Positions 44,320-57,911 are shown, counted from the first letter of the stretch. The stretch is 64,000 bases of DNA from Diadophis punctatus similis (GCA_023053685.1 JALIGW010000005.1:18750001-18814000); one strand, 5' to 3'. Numbers and translations are program-made. The notes: generated by a model not told the origin, from the letters alone.

Positions 44320-46540
44320 CTTACTATGTGACCCTTTGTTTCAGGTGGGAAAGACTTCCTATCTGTCCCTTTTCCTATGCCAGTGACCTTAGCATAGCCA
44401 ACTTCCTATCCATACTCTGCAGCTATCCCTTGTTTCCTTTTGCAGCAATCTTTCCAGCATGGCTGACTTCCTGTCTGCCCTCTGTGGCTGTCCCCCACTT
44501 CCTTTTGCAGTGTCAAATACCAAATGAAGATGAATACTGAGGCAACATTTTTGTATTGAGTACCAAATTCAATGAGTTTTGAAGCAGGGGTAATCAATCT
44601 CACCTTACTTTCTTCTTTACACATTGCAGGAATACCATATCTGGACTCCATGCATCAAGACAACTTCCGATACCATTTTTTTGCACTTTTCTGCTGCCAT
44701 GCAATGATTGTGTAACTTTGTGCAACCCAGCATAGTGCAACAAGAAGAGGCAGAAGAGGAGTTATTTTATCCCAGACTGACATATTGCAAACCTGTGTGA
44801 TAGTGAGGGGGTGAGCTGACCACAGTAGATCGTTTAGGATCATTCTGTTACGAATGGAACATTTATATGCATCCATATCCAATATTTTATCTTGTCAGAA
44901 TATAACATTAAGCAAGTTTGAATTTCCCTGGGAGTGTCCCACTGCATCCGAGTGCAAATTAAACATGTAGGATTTAATTATTGATTTTACCGTTCTAAAA
45001 AAGTTGATGGCATTTAAATTGGATGCAGGTGGGTGAAGTTTCCCAAAAGAGACTCCTGAGTCTTTAACAGCTGTAGTCCTTTAAGATACTTGGATTATCT
45101 AAGTGGGCTAGCAAGTAATTTAGCTACTACCATTTCAATAGTGTATAGAAATCTATATTTGTATATTTGTTTTGTTTTTATTTTAAAAGAACTTTATTCT
45201 TTTTAGGACCTCCACACATGTGCATGTATGAATATCTTTACATATACAGTACATGTGCATATATGTGCACAATGTCTTGCATTATGTCCCCCACTGCTCT
45301 ATTTACAATGAGATCAAGGACAAATTATTGATGGTAGGTGAACTCAAGTGCTCAAACATCAAAATTGATGCAAATGTGTTTCCAACTGTCAGCAATCAAG
45401 TTGCTCCTTTTGTTCTGCTGTCATTTACACTTAGCAAGAGATTCTCAACATCTTAGTAGTAGCTTTGGCTTCATTTTTCTGTAGCCATTTTACAACTAAT
45501 ATTATTTTTATTATTTACATTTTCAATCTTATTAATATTTACACAGACATACACACACACATAAACATCTACATACATATGTAGACACACATGACACACA
45601 TACATGTTCATAGGTATTTGTGTGTGTACGTATCTCAGAGATTTCTGTGGATCTAATTTTAGAAAGGAACAGTAGAATGAAGACCTTTCATACTTCTGAA
45701 TTAAACTATTCTCCTACCATCCTTGGGTCAATAGGACATTACCCTGGCATTAACATTGTCAATCTCTATTTCACATCACCTACAAAGTAGATACAAGCCG
45801 CAGCCAAGCATACATTTAAATGTAAGACCCTAAAAGCAATCGGCTTAATCATAGTTAGCTGCTGCATCATACCTTTTCTTTTAATATGGGGAGAAAACAT
45901 GGGGGAATGTGTAAATCCAGTTTGTAGTTTACCTAATGGATGTCCATTATAATCTGTCCTGAGCTTCAATTGGGATTCAGCAAAAATATTGATCAGCATT
46001 TATGAAATTGTATAGAGCCATTCTTGTTTGGTGGATACCAGAAATACAAGCAAGCTAATATGTTTATTTCTGGTTATGAGTTCTTAATATAAATCAATCA
46101 CAATACAAATATAAATAATATCCACAAGGCACCTCTTGGTGGTTGCTTCTATTTTGTGGAATCCTTTGTTCCCCAAAGCCGTTCCAATTCTGTTTGTAAC
46201 ACTTTGCAGATCTAATATTGTTTCTTCACCTCCCCTTCTCCCGAAATAGGTTTGGCTGCTTGTATTTCATACATTTTCAAAATAGTTCATAAAACTTTTT
46301 TGGACTGATATATTTATAATTTAGAACTTATTTTTCAATGGACATGTTATATTGTTTAATTTCTTACTCTTATTGTTTGCTTAGAGTAAGTATTTATTAA
46401 TGGAAAAGCAGAATAAAAATATTTCAATAAATAAAAATATCAGTATTTTACCTCATAGGAAGATTAACTTGCCTTTAAATCACTATGAGAGATATAGTAT
46501 ATAAGCATGCATAACCTTTCCCTTGATCCAGGTTTTTTTT
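44320..46540. other. Non-coding, weak CA-rich patch
   Basis: No gene seen. An irregular CA/TG-rich patch lies at about 45540-45630. Confidence 0.4.
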
Positions 46541-46544
46541 TCTT

Positions 46545-46771
46545 TTTGTGACCCTGAATCCCTTTTATCAGGATAGAGTCAGGGCAACTAAATGGAGCTG
46601 AGTGTTAACTGGCCAGATGCCCTTCCTGATGCCTACCCGGGGTTCACAGCAGATATTTTCTCGTTGCGCCCTGATAGTGAAACATCTGTCACTGCCTAGG
46701 ATTGAACTCTCAACCCTCTGAGTGGGAGGAAGGGAGGAAATATCTTCACCTCTAGGCCACTGTGCCACTCT
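46545..46771 (-). mobile_element. Sauria-type SINE with Bov-B-like tail, reverse orientation
   Basis: Reversed tail 'ctggccagatgcccttcctg' at 46609-46628, reversed B-box 'ggattgaactctcaac' and reversed A-box 'cacctctaggccactg' at the right end. Confidence 0.85.
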
Positions 46772-48085
46772 TTTCCCTTGATCCATTTGATTGAATAAAA
46801 TTGGAAATCATCATTTCATCTCTCTCTAACATATCCATGCACATTTTCACACGGTTCCTGTCATACCTTGATCACTATTATTGCTAGTATATCAATATTA
46901 CTACTCTGTGCAGTGGAAATAAGACAGTGAAGGCACAAGGGTGATTCTTAGTGTTCTGACAATACAATAGGAAGGAAGCATTTTATTCAAAACTAACTAA
47001 TTGATCCTTCCACAATCATTACAATTGTCTCTCTGTGCTTTGGGTTTTTGCCAATATAAATTATAGTTCCTAATTAAAAATAAACAGATAATATCAAGGG
47101 TCAACTTAAATAAATAGTTTTAAAAACAGATCTTTTCCGTAGCTAAAGAAGAAAAGGACTTAATTAGTTGGCATGGCATCTCCCAGACTGAAGATATGGT
47201 AGATAACTGGCTAGTCCTCTGACAGATAAATCTTTGATTTTGTTATCTTCCATTATACTTAACCCTAGCCAAATGATTGGTACTCTTGTCAAATGTACAG
47301 TGATGCTGTATCTCCCTAGATTATACTCTCAAGTGCTTTGGAAAGTTTGTTGTACTATCCTCTAGCATTCCATAAATCCTAATTAGACTCAAGTGCTCAG
47401 TTCCATTTTTTAATTTACTTAACCAACTTTATTTTGGATAGAAACCAGTAGTCCAGTATTCCATCTTTAAATCCTACTAGCGCTATCTAGTTCTGTGTAG
47501 CCACTGTGCTAAAGTTATAGCCCAGCCAGCTTCTCTATAATTCAATTTCCTCTTTATAGAATCTTCTCTGATGTAAATGAGCCCTCTGGAAATTTCATTC
47601 CTTGTTACTAACTATGTATTTGCTGTTTCTTCTCCTATTAGTACTGAGAGTGTAAGCATAAACCATGTTTTCAATGTTTCTCGGCCACCGTATCCCAAGG
47701 GATCCCTAACAAATGCAAATCATAGGGAAGATGATTTGATAGGCAACATTTCACATAGCTGAAGAGCATCTAGTCAAAGCTTGTTTCAGTTACGTTCATT
47801 TTGTGAGGGTGCCCATAAAATGCTCTCAAATTCAGGTGTATCTGCCAGCTTCAAACAGCAAGGATGCTGGTTTCAAATATCTGAAGGACTACCTATTCCC
47901 AGTTATATCTACCTGAGCCATGAGAGCAGGAAGCCAGATTCCCTCTTTTTAGTAGATCTATCTAGTGGAACAAAGAAGGATGTTCTCCATGGTGGCTCCT
48001 CCCTATGTAACATCATTCCTGCAGAAATACCTTGACATTCTTTCAAAAGGCCCCAAAGACCTGATTAAAGAGCTGTGGGAGGGAC
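46772..48085. other. Non-coding, no recognised feature
   Basis: Nothing supported. Short frames near 47781-48165 have no recognised domain. Confidence 0.4.
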
Positions 48086-48089
48086 ACAG

Positions 48090-48688
48090 CAAGGCGATGG
48101 CTGGATCCTTAGGGCAGGAGAGAAGCCGCGTCCTTTTGCGTCCTATTAAGACCCTCCTTAAGTGAGCAGCTGGCCGCCCTGGGTGCGCCTTTGCTGTGTT
48201 TTGGTGCTTGGTTGAGGAGGGTCTCCCTGTGCACACCACAGCCAGCCAGGGAGTCGCGAGAGGGGGAGGAGTGTTGCCCGAAGGGAAGCCTCTGTTGGGG
48301 TTGGCGATTGTTCCTCAGCAGAGAGAGAGAGAGAAGGGGAGAGAGAGGGAGAAAGAGAGAGGTGAGGGAGGGAGAGAGAAAGAGAGCAATGAGAGAGGGA
48401 GGGAGAAAGAGAGAGATGGGAGAGGGAGAGAGAAAGAGAAATGGGTGGGGAGGAAAGGAGAGAGACAGATAGAGAGAGGGAAAAGAGAGAGACAAAGATA
48501 CCTGTTTCCCATAGAAAAGAAAACATAGAACCACAAAACCTGGGTAGGCGTGTCTGGGAGGTCTGGGAGGTGGGAGTGAGTGACATCGAGTTGGCCACAC
48601 CCACACAGGTTTTGTGGCTCGGGTGTTTTGTTTTCTCTGGGAAATGGGTCCAAATGGTTCTTTGAGTTTTTAAGGTTGCCGACCCCTG
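48090..48688. mobile_element. GC-rich unclassified element with foldback end and purine tract
   Basis: Composition shifts at about 48090. A purine-only tract (48316-48500) is followed by an inverted repeat: 'accacaaaacctgggt' at 48531-48546 pairs with 'acccacacaggttttgtggc' at 48599-48618. The right end 'ggttgccgacccctg' looks like a hAT-type terminus, but I found no matching left end. All long frames here (Ser/Leu/Pro or Arg/Glu-rich) are artefacts. Confidence 0.45.
48316..48500. repeat. Polypurine (GA-rich) tract
   Basis: Nearly uninterrupted A/G on the plus strand, made of GAGA, GGGA and GAAA units. Such tracts can form triplex DNA. Confidence 0.95.
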
Positions 48689-48699
48689 GACTAGGAGGG

Positions 48700-49722
48700 G
48701 AGACGTCTTCCTTATAGCTGCTTAAAAGAAATAAAGGCCTTTTTTTATTAAGTTGCATTCTTTTTGAGGTTATCTTTGGATGTTTAAAGATTAATGTCCT
48801 ACTTTTCCCACATGGGATAACACTTGCTTATGTTTTACTATCAGTCCTTGACATCTGCCTGAGGTAATTTCTTGCTTTTCAAAGTTCAACAGTTCCAAAT
48901 AATCTGTGCAAAGAGGGTGGAGACCAGGTTTGTTTCCAAGGTTAAAGGTTAAAAAACAAAAGCGAAAAGCAAAACCGGCTTTGGGAAATATTTGAGACAG
49001 GTTTGCTTGTTTCTTCATTGTATTCTTTTTTAAGAACAAAGAAAAAAATATTCAGAGGGAATAAAAGTACTCTTTATATTTATGAATTCTCTATAAACCA
49101 ACCAGAACAATAAAAAGGTCTACTTTGCACGAATTGCCACCCAAACCACCAATTATTGCTAATTTGTTGACATCCCTTATTGCTTAACATTCAACATCAT
49201 TCTTTGTCTTCCCCTGATTTTTTTTCTTCCGGTGTAGCTTGCTAAAGGCACCAGTGACAACACAACCATTACAGTACATTAGCTGAAGGCTACATGCTAC
49301 ATGTCGCCTGACATTGATTCAACCCAATATATGATACTCTCTCTTGTTTCTCGAGCAGATGTCACTAATAAAAATGGCCTTCGGAGCAATTGCAGGCAAT
49401 TATTGTGAAGCATGCTGGCCAACAGGAAAATGGAATACTCCCCCCGCCAGCCTTTTCAGAAGTGCAGTGGAGCAAAATGTACTAGTGAGAGGATGTCTTC
49501 CAAGGTACAAAGGGATACAGAGAATTCAGAAATCAACGAGGATGTGTGAGTGTTGTTTTTGGTGATTTCTTAAAGGAGGTTGTACTATCTCTTTGCATCT
49601 TTTGACCATTAAGGCAAAGAACTAGGGAATGGGAAGAATACTGTCGGGCACAAAGAATCAGGACCACACTATAAGTTCCAGTTAAACTGACTTATTGCTC
49701 ATGCCTATACATAAGAACTGCC
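48700..49722. other. Non-coding; low-repeat segment at 49330-49600
   Basis: No gene found. The part 49330-49600 is of balanced composition and repeat-free. Confidence 0.4.
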
Positions 49723-49730
49723 TGATATGC

Positions 49731-49947
49731 TAGGATTCCCCAACCCCCAAGCTGTGGCCCATTACTGGGCCACGGCCTGTTTGGATCTGGGTCCTGCAAG
49801 CAGCTGGCTGGCGCATGCACATGTGTGTGCTGTTCGACTTGCACGAGTGGCGGACTGGCATGCATGCACACAGCTGAACTTGCCAACAGCTGGCTGATTC
49901 CCCTTTCCCACCACAGGCCACCAAGCTGTAAAGGTTGGGGACCACTG
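49731..49947. mobile_element. Non-autonomous hAT element (TTGGGGACCACTG terminus)
   Basis: Right end 'aaaggttggggaccactg', left end 'taggattccccaaccccc' (diverged inverted repeat). The perfect 8-bp target duplication TGATATGC is at 49723-49730 and 49948-49955. The interior has 'gtggcccattactgggccac', a small palindrome. No transposase. Confidence 0.92.
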
Positions 49948-50258
49948 TGATATGCTGCATAACATGAGAAGATATAACGCTAATGCTACAAAGAAGAATG
50001 TAGTCAACTAATGGTTAGCACTAAATGGGTGGTAAATAAGAGTTAGCAGAATTCATGAGGGTCTGGATTTGGAACACTTGTGTGAACATAACAACTGATT
50101 CCTTTCTTGACTCCGCCCCCAGGCCCTGCCTGTCCTACTACTGTCTCTCACTGGCCTTTTGTTAGTGACATGTTTTTCTGTGTTTAAGAGATTAAGAAAC
50201 TTTCTCTGTGTCTTTTTCCCTTTATGGTCTTTTTCTCTCTTCAACGTATCATTTAGAT

Positions 50259-50585
50259 TAGTGTTTCTCAACTTCAGCAACTTTATGCTGTGTGGACTTC
50301 AACTCCCATGATGGCTGGGTGATGAGCCTGTGGTGAGCCTGTGGTTAAAAGCAGCACTGCAATCTGAACTGCTAGTTCAGCAGTTCAGCTGTTCAAATCT
50401 CACCAGGCTCAAGGTTGACTCAGCCTTCCATCCTTTCGAGGTGGGTAAAATGAGGACCCAGATTGTTGGGGGCAATATGCTGAACTCTGTAAACCGCTTA
50501 GAGAGGGCTGTAAAGCACTATGAAACGGTATATAAGAAAAGTGCTATTGCTATTCTGGGAGGTGAGGTCCATATATTTTATTGTT
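50259..50585. mobile_element. Hairpin MITE (hAT-type) split by a SINE
   Basis: Left arm 'gtgtttctcaacttcagcaa' to 'caactcccatgatggctgg' at 50261-50320. The remnant of the right arm 'attctgggaggtgaggtcc' follows the SINE at 50553. The original palindrome is broken by the SINE 50333-50552. Confidence 0.65.
50333..50552 (+). mobile_element. tRNA-derived SINE (snake family 1)
   Basis: Head 'agcctgtggttaaaagcag', B-box 'ctgttcaaatctcacc', body 'aaaatgaggacccagattg', tail 'gaaaagtgctattgctatt'. Confidence 0.9.
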
Positions 50586-50589
50586 GCTG

Positions 50590-53130
50590 AGACTAATGAA
50601 ACATTGTGTTAAATAAATGTAAGGTTTTTGTATCCCGTATATTTCTTAATAAATATATTTTGTTCACTTTGAATACAATGAATGTCTGTTAGCATTCTTT
50701 GATAGCTGGATTATACCTAAACTGCATCCAAGACAAGCAGATTTGTAGCCATTTCCTTTTTGAGTAAGGCCTGCTGCTATTATTACTTTATCACCTTGCA
50801 TATGATCAGGAGCACTAACAGTGGCTACTATGGAATTCAAATGTCTAACATGTCAGACTGAAATACTTCAGCTAACCTGACTTTTTCTTTTCTTTTTGAA
50901 GTCGAACTCATTTATTTTAAAAATAATAATTAGGAAGTAGAATTATTTTGTGATATCATTTTCTTGACTGAAACAAACAAATAGAATGAAATTTAAATTA
51001 AAAGTAATACATCTTTTTAAGACCCGAACTTGGCTTCTTTTACGGCAGCTGACTTCAGCTTGTAAATGACAACCCAGAGCTTAGATTGGTTTGAATCTTG
51101 AATAAGATAATGTTGCTTGGGAAGAATTCATCAGTGTTTTGCGCATAAACAAGACACCTTCTCTAGAAACATTTTTGTCATTGAAACCCTCTACTATAGT
51201 TAGAGTTTCAGCGAATGAGCCAAATTGCTAACTCAGCCTTTTAGTTTTAGCTAACATTTCTTTGTAAAATCCCAGGGTTGCAAAGGCCACTGAGAGAGGG
51301 GAGATGAGAAAGTGAAGTGAAGTGACTGGCAGGTCTATTTCACAGTAAACAGTAATTGGGTCTTTTCAATCACAGTGTTTTGGCAGTGGAAAGTTCAGTC
51401 TTATTGTAAGTTTGCAAACATTGGGGAGCTAACATTTTCGAAATTGTTAGCAGTCTCACTTAGAGTTTCAGTGGAAATGGGCCCTGGATTCAGCTGAAAC
51501 CCAGATTGCAAGATGAAACACACCACCAGCACCATAGATCTCTCCTACAAACAAACACTATATTCCATTTTCACTGCTCGTATAATACCACACTAAAGAA
51601 TGTCCAGTGCTCAACAAATCAGTTATTAGATCAGAGTGATCCTTTGGACATCTCCTTAGACATCAATCCCAATGTCTAAGGAGATGGTAAGTTCTTGAGA
51701 AGAAGGAGTGAAATCCCTAGCTTCACCATTCACTCCGTGTATAGTCTCTTGTCCAGAGCAGTTATATGAATTCATTGATGAGCCATAATGACTTATTTAG
51801 TTCATGCTGGAAAATCCAACAAGCACTCCCTTTTACATCTCCAAAGAACAGCCCTTCCACCTAATGAAATAATGATTGGTGATCTCCTGTAATGTGCAAA
51901 TGGCTTTTTAAAGATGCCGTGGCCTATTTTTTAGCCCAGGAATAAGTGACAAGGGACCATTTCTGTTGCATTTCCCCCAAAATATTTCTAGAGAGAGAGG
52001 TAATTATCTAACAGTATCTCCAGGGGATCACTCTCAATGATAATATTAGTTTTTCTCTTGTTCCTGTTTTGGTTTATGTTGTTTTCATGTGTTTGTTTTG
52101 TCTCGGAGCTGCAATTCTGGGCAGTCTGGCCATTGTTTCACATTTTTTTAACAATGCCCAAGTAGAACATTATTTGGGGAAATGACATTTGATAGCAAAA
52201 AATAATAGAGAATATTTTAAACTGAATAATGTATGCTTTGGGGGGATGGGAAGAAGAAGAACAAGAAAATAATTTTTCAAAACGTTCTTACGAAAATGGC
52301 TTTTGAGATATTTCAATTCAGCAATATGAACTGAAATTTCAGCTCTTCTGAGACATAATATGGAATAACCATAATAATCGATGTGTCCTGTTCATATACA
52401 AAACATCTATTTGTTACAGCAGTCCCTACTGCTGAGCAATTTCCTGGCTGATTAGTGACAGAAATGTACCTTGAGATATGTATGTGGAGATACAATAATT
52501 GTAGAGCAATGGAAATGGTTAGCAATTTTCAGAGTGATAAAAAAATAATAATCAAAACCTTCCATGGAGGAATAAAGGGAATCAATCCAGAAATTATATA
52601 AATCAGAGTAGGCAATATCACTAACAAACTTTAGCTGGGGAATGATAAGCTTTACTGCATGCAAAGCAAACAGATGCATATTTCATTATGTTTTAATTGA
52701 AATTATCATTCTAAAAATCTATACAGTACTGAACATATTTGTTTAACAAGGAAGTTAAGTCCCCACCATTAATTATGATTACTGAAAACTGTAGCACAAG
52801 GAAATGTTCAAGCGCAGTCACTTTTCTGTCTCTTTGTTTGTATGCTTTATGAATACATGCATTTAAACGTCATAAAAGACTGCCAAATAATATAAGCTGC
52901 AATTAAGCTTTGCTGGATCTGATCACCACCCGGATTGAAGATTCCCTGCAAATTCTGTGAATGAGGAGATGAGGACCATGATTGAAAATCAGGCACTATA
53001 AAGTAATGTATGCATTCATTTTGTCTATTAAGAATAATAATTAACCATCACATATTGAAAGGTTCTAAATGTACACAGTGTACTGTATCCATAGGAGATG
53101 ATCAGGCTGAACCTGAGGGAGGGGTCAAAT
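50590..53130. other. Longest low-repeat stretch
   Basis: 2.5 kb without a recognised mobile element. Pieces at about 51030-51330 and 52790-52990 have even composition and mixed words, as conserved non-coding DNA often does. No exon-like frame with splice sites was found. Confidence 0.4.
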
Positions 53131-53142
53131 GTGTCATCAGTC

Positions 53143-53770
53143 CAGGGGCGGGTTCCTAATTTTTTTACTACCACTCTGTGGGCGTGGCTTATTTTGTGGG
53201 TGTGGCTTGCCAGCCATATGACCAGGTGGCCGTGGGCCTTGGGAGCTTGGCAGCGGCTGGAGAAGCGGGGGGATTGCCCACCCGCAACGCAGCCCCCCGC
53301 AGTGGGAGCAGCAAGACCACGGCAGCAGTTCTTCTAGGAGGCTCCGTCCGGCCTGAATTCTTCTCCCCATTTGATGATCCTAGGTTTCTGCCGCCCGTTT
53401 CCCCTCCCCTCAGCAGCTCGAGAAGCCTCGAACGTGCGAAAATGCCTGGGATCATCACCACACGTTCGTGGCTTCTCGGACTGCTGAAGGGAGGGGAACT
53501 GAGATAGCTCCTGCCGCCCGTTCTTTCAGCATCTCACGCGCTCCCTTAGCCATCCTCCCCTGCTTGGACTCACTGTGGGGTAGGAAGGCAGCGCATGAGC
53601 AGTGCTGGAAGCTCAGCTTCTGGGCATGCGCAGAAGAAAATGTAAAAAAAATTTTTGAAAAAATTGGTGGCGCCCAGGCACCGGCAACCGACCGCACCAG
53701 TACTGTGACATCACCAGCGGGCCGCTACCGGTGCTATAGAGTGAACCGCATTGATAGGAACCCACCACTG
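53143..53770. mobile_element. Non-autonomous hAT-like element, long copy (family A relative)
   Basis: Starts CAGGGGCGGGTTCCTAATTT, followed by GTGGGCGTGGCTT repeats. Ends 'taccggtgctatagagtg' to 'aggaacccaccactg'. The perfect 8-bp target duplication CATCAGTC is at 53135-53142 and 53771-53778. The middle part (53270-53600) is GC-rich, with inverted phrases such as 'cgaacgtgcgaaaatg'. No transposase frame. Its left part matches 3616-3860 and its right part matches 31380-31448, tying these fragments together. Confidence 0.92.
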
Positions 53771-53778
53771 CATCAGTC

Positions 53779-54850
53779 ATGAGTGTCTTTGCACCCACAA
53801 GAGATCTAAGTCCAGCCCACCTTGAATTCCTTCTACTCTTATCCCCCGCTAATTTCCTTTGGCCTTTAGTAGTTCAGATACTAGTAGAAGCTTAGGCTTG
53901 CAATAAATATTTATATGTATTTGAACTGTTTGGATCTGCTCTTTTTCCTGGTGCTTGACAATATCTGTGCATGTAAAATGGTTATGGTCTTACATGAATA
54001 TTCAGGAATGTGCAAATATTAATTTTGAAATCCATCCAGAATGTAGCTCCCAAATATAATTCTGATCACACACCCTTCCGCATGTACATTCATTACAAAA
54101 TACAAACTCTAAGTAACTTTTCTCACACGAATGGATTTTCAAAAGCATATTTTTATGGAAAGGCACCGTGAAATGGGCTACTACACTTTGTTTATAAAGA
54201 TATGGAAGAGTTAGCTTACATATTGACTGAGCAATGCAAATCTTTGCTTATCTACTTCTTCTCTCACAGAACAGGAAGCACTTGTAAACTTAATACAAAA
54301 CATAGTAGAAAATGTCTTAATTCAATTCTTTTGTCACCTATTATAAGGTTGTAAAACGATAAGCCAAGATGACAAATTGTGGCAACAATCACGCATATCA
54401 GAAATACCTGATACTGTATGTTTAGTTTCATGCAACCGATGTGGTTTTTTTAATATTGGAAACCCAAGCTTTTCTCCTTTCATTTTTAATAAACAAACTT
54501 CATATCTGTCTTTATGTCTCTTTCCATCTTCTTTTCATGGGACTGACAATTGCTTCCTTTCAGCAAGATCATATATAAATGGAAAACATTTGGGTTTATT
54601 TTCCCTGTTTTCAGCTCCTGAGGGAATGGTTCATTTATCCAGAATATGATGGTCATATCAAGTTATGAGACACCCATTTATTCAGAAGGCAACCTGCTGC
54701 TTGTTAGCACTCTTCCACCCCATCCCAGCCAACCATATTTTTCTTTATTATTCTTTCCATTTTTTTCAAGGAAACTAGGTGTGCTTCCAAACAAAAGCAT
54801 GCATTTTTAACAATTCTTAACAATGCATATGGAACCCAAAGCATTTCTGT
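53779..54850. other. Non-coding, no recognised feature
   Basis: Nothing supported. Confidence 0.4.
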
Positions 54851-55196
54851 AAATATAGGTAGTCCTTGACATACAACAGTTCAATTAGTGACCATCCAAA
54901 GTTACGATGGCACTGAAAAAAGTGACTTCTGGCTGCTTTTCACACTTACGACCATTGCAGCGGCCCATGGTCATGTGATCCAAATTCGGATGCTTGGCAA
55001 CTGACTCATATTTATGACAGTTGCAGTGTCCCGGGAGGCATGTGGTCATTTGTTGTGACCTTCTGACAAGGAAAGTCAATGGAGAAGCCAGATTCACTTA
55101 GCCATGATACTCATTTAATAACTGCAGTGATTCCCTTAACAACTGTAGTAAGAAACATCATAACGTTGGGGCAAAATTCTCTTAACAAATTCTTAA

Positions 55197-55854
55197 CAAA
55201 TTCTCTTGCGTAGCTTCTTCTCTGGCAATATTACACTACTAACCAGAGCATACAAAACATTTGCTAGACTAATTCTGAATACAGCTCACCTGTCTGGAAC
55301 CCGCACTGCATATCAGACATTAATACAATCGAGAGAGTCCAGAAATATTTCAAAAGAAGAGTCCCCCACTCCTCTGCTCGCAATAGAATACCTTATTCCA
55401 CCAGACTTGAAATATTGGGATTAGACAATTTAGAACTACATCACCTTAGATCTGATCTAAATGTAGTTCATAAAATCATATACCACAATGTCCTACCTGT
55501 CAATGATTACTTCAGCTTCAACCGCAACAATACACGAGCACACAATATACAAACTTAATGTAAACCGCTCCAAACATGACTGCAGAAAATACAACTTCAG
55601 CAACAGATTGATCAATGCCTGGAATGCACTACCTGACTCTGTGGTTTCTTCAACAAAACCCCCAAAAGTTTAACCTTAGACTGTCTACAGTTGACCTCAC
55701 CCCATTTCTAAGAGGTCTGGTAAGGGGCGTGCATAAGCGCACCACTGTGCCTACCGTCCTGTCTTACTGTCCTATTGTCCTCGTTTATATGTACTTCTTT
55801 GCTTATGTTATGTTTATACCAATACCCACTATCTTATACATGTTTGACAAATAA
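55197..55854 (+). mobile_element. LINE family X, 5'-truncated, inserted in a DNA transposon
   Basis: Starts at 'tcttgcgtagcttcttctc', a point inside the LINE protein region. It keeps 'AYKTFARLILNTA', 'INAWNALPDSVVSS' and the 3' UTR 'ggggcgtgcataagcgcacc'. Several frameshifts relative to the copy at 14412. It ends in the (AAT)n array. Confidence 0.85.
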
Positions 55855-55970
<116 letters not shown>

Positions 55971-56023
55971 TTTTACTTAGCAACAGAAATTTTGGACTCA
56001 ATAGTGGTCGTAAGTCAAGGTGT

Positions 56024-56755
56024 ACTTTTGGTGCACTTTTGATGGTGCACTTTTGCATTGTAAGGTCCTTCACTCTGCCTCCCAAAGGTTTTTCCAGGAT
56101 TTGTGCATGCTACATGTAGTAGTTGATAATATTATGGATCTTCCTGAGGTTTTAGAGGGAGAATATTCTTTAGATACACAGAAGTTCTTCTTAAAACTCC
56201 ATACACTGAAGGAAAACAGTGCAGAGTTTCTTTGCAAACTCCAGCCGTTTATACTGTATTTATGCACCATTATTAAATCAATACGACCTTCTTTAGGGAG
56301 ATTTCTATAAAGTGCATTTCAAATGCACAGAAAATACCACCTGAAATGCAACGTTCTCCTGCCATTTCCCTTGGCTCCTCACCAGATGGATGCTTTGTCT
56401 TTCCTACAAGTGCTTTTTTCAAGTTAAATATATGCTCACCTTTTAGATGGTGCTTGTTTTCAGCAGAGAAAAAACAGAGGACAGCTTATTTCCTCAAAGG
56501 TAAACAGAAAGAAAGGCTGCCAATGCTTTTCAGCTTCTACTGGTAAAACAACATCTAAGGAAATGGCAAAAGAATGCTTTAGCTTCACAAAGTTAAAGGA
56601 TTTCTTCATAATACACCATGGAGCTCATTAGTACGATTCAATTCCATCATCTTGAATTTGAAGCTCTGAATTAAATCTTTGCACAACTGTTGTAAATAGA
56701 CTTCAAAGGAAGTTATTTATTTCATGAAATATTAGGAAGTCAGTGCTTGTGCGGA
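56024..56755. other. Non-coding, no recognised feature
   Basis: Nothing supported. Confidence 0.4.
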
Positions 56756-56932
56756 CTATGTGTGTGTGTGTCTGTCTCTCTTTCTCTCCCCCCAACCCAT
56801 CTGATTCCAAATTACTATTTGTAGCTTCCACTTGCGAAGCAGGTGAAGTTAAAATTAAGAAACAAATCATAGATTAAACCAAACATAGCAATAACAAAAG
56901 AAGCCACAGAGGCTCAGCAGCCACCATTTATT

Positions 56933-57008
56933 CATTTGTTATTCATTTGTTAAATTTATTTGCCCTCTATCTTGCCCTGGGGCTACTCCAGGTGGCTTAC
57001 AATGATAA
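56933..57008 (-). mobile_element. LINE 3' end fragment (family Y type)
   Basis: 'gttaaatttatttgccctct' and 'ctccaggtggcttacaatg', reversed 3' end. Confidence 0.55.
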
Positions 57009-57009
57009 A

Positions 57010-57900
57010 AAGAAAGAAAAATGAAAGAAGTGTAAACAGGACTACAATAATAGAACAATAAACAGTGCCAAAGGAACACAATGAGAATTATACATCAATA
57101 TGATAAGCAAAAAGATGGACAGGTGGAGAGGAGAAAGCATGGGAGATAGAGTCTGACATCAATCTAGCATCCAACTCCAGCATGGAATTCTCCCAATATC
57201 ACCATATCCCTGTGCTGTCCTACTCACTCATATGCAACAGTGCTTTAATAAGTTTATTAATATTCTCCAGCAATTCCCTTCACCAAAAACTCAGAACTGT
57301 CCCAATTAAGTCCATCCAAAAGCAGACCAATGCTAGTTCACAGAGCAACGGACAATGAATCTACAAGGCACTTGAAAATTTCCCAAACAAGATAAACCAC
57401 CAGGCAAAGTTAAATCCACAATACAAGAGAGTTCACAAGGCAAGAAAAGTCCAGAGTTCACAAGGCACGATCCAGGTCAAGGCATGGTGTCAATCCAAAG
57501 CAAGGCAGAAAACACAGAGCTAGGGAAATGAACATTTTGTTCTAAGCATTGCCTCCACCTGTCTGCTGTGCTAAATAGTGTAGTCCATCAAGAAGGGTGA
57601 AGCTGCCTCCTCATGAGTAATCTGACTGACCTTCGCTGCTCCTGCCTTTTCTCTGCCCTATGTGTTCTTGGATCAGAGGGCAGTTCTTCTTCCTAATCAC
57701 TGACTGAGTGCAGCTGTGTGCTTTCCCCACCTGAAGACTCAGGGCTGTTCTTCTGCAGCTGTGCTTCAGCCAAATCCCTCTCAGCCGGCTGCTCAGAGCC
57801 ATTGACAAACTCCCCTCCTGATGTGCCCAGGATTGGTTCATCCTCCTCCAAACTCTGGAGTAGTATCTGGGGATGTGTCTAGGGGAGTCATCACAATCCC
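57010..57900. other. Repeat-like sequence of unknown family
   Basis: 57420-57500 has three irregular direct repeats of 'agttcacaaggca'. 57600-57900 is richer in GC and reads like part of an LTR or other interspersed repeat on the minus strand. Nothing can be named. Confidence 0.3.
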
Positions 57901-57911
57901 TGAGTCTAGGA

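Noticed and set aside
48109..48758. Several 110-165-codon frames on both strands
   Set aside because: Ser/Leu/Pro or Arg/Glu repeats from a purine tract.
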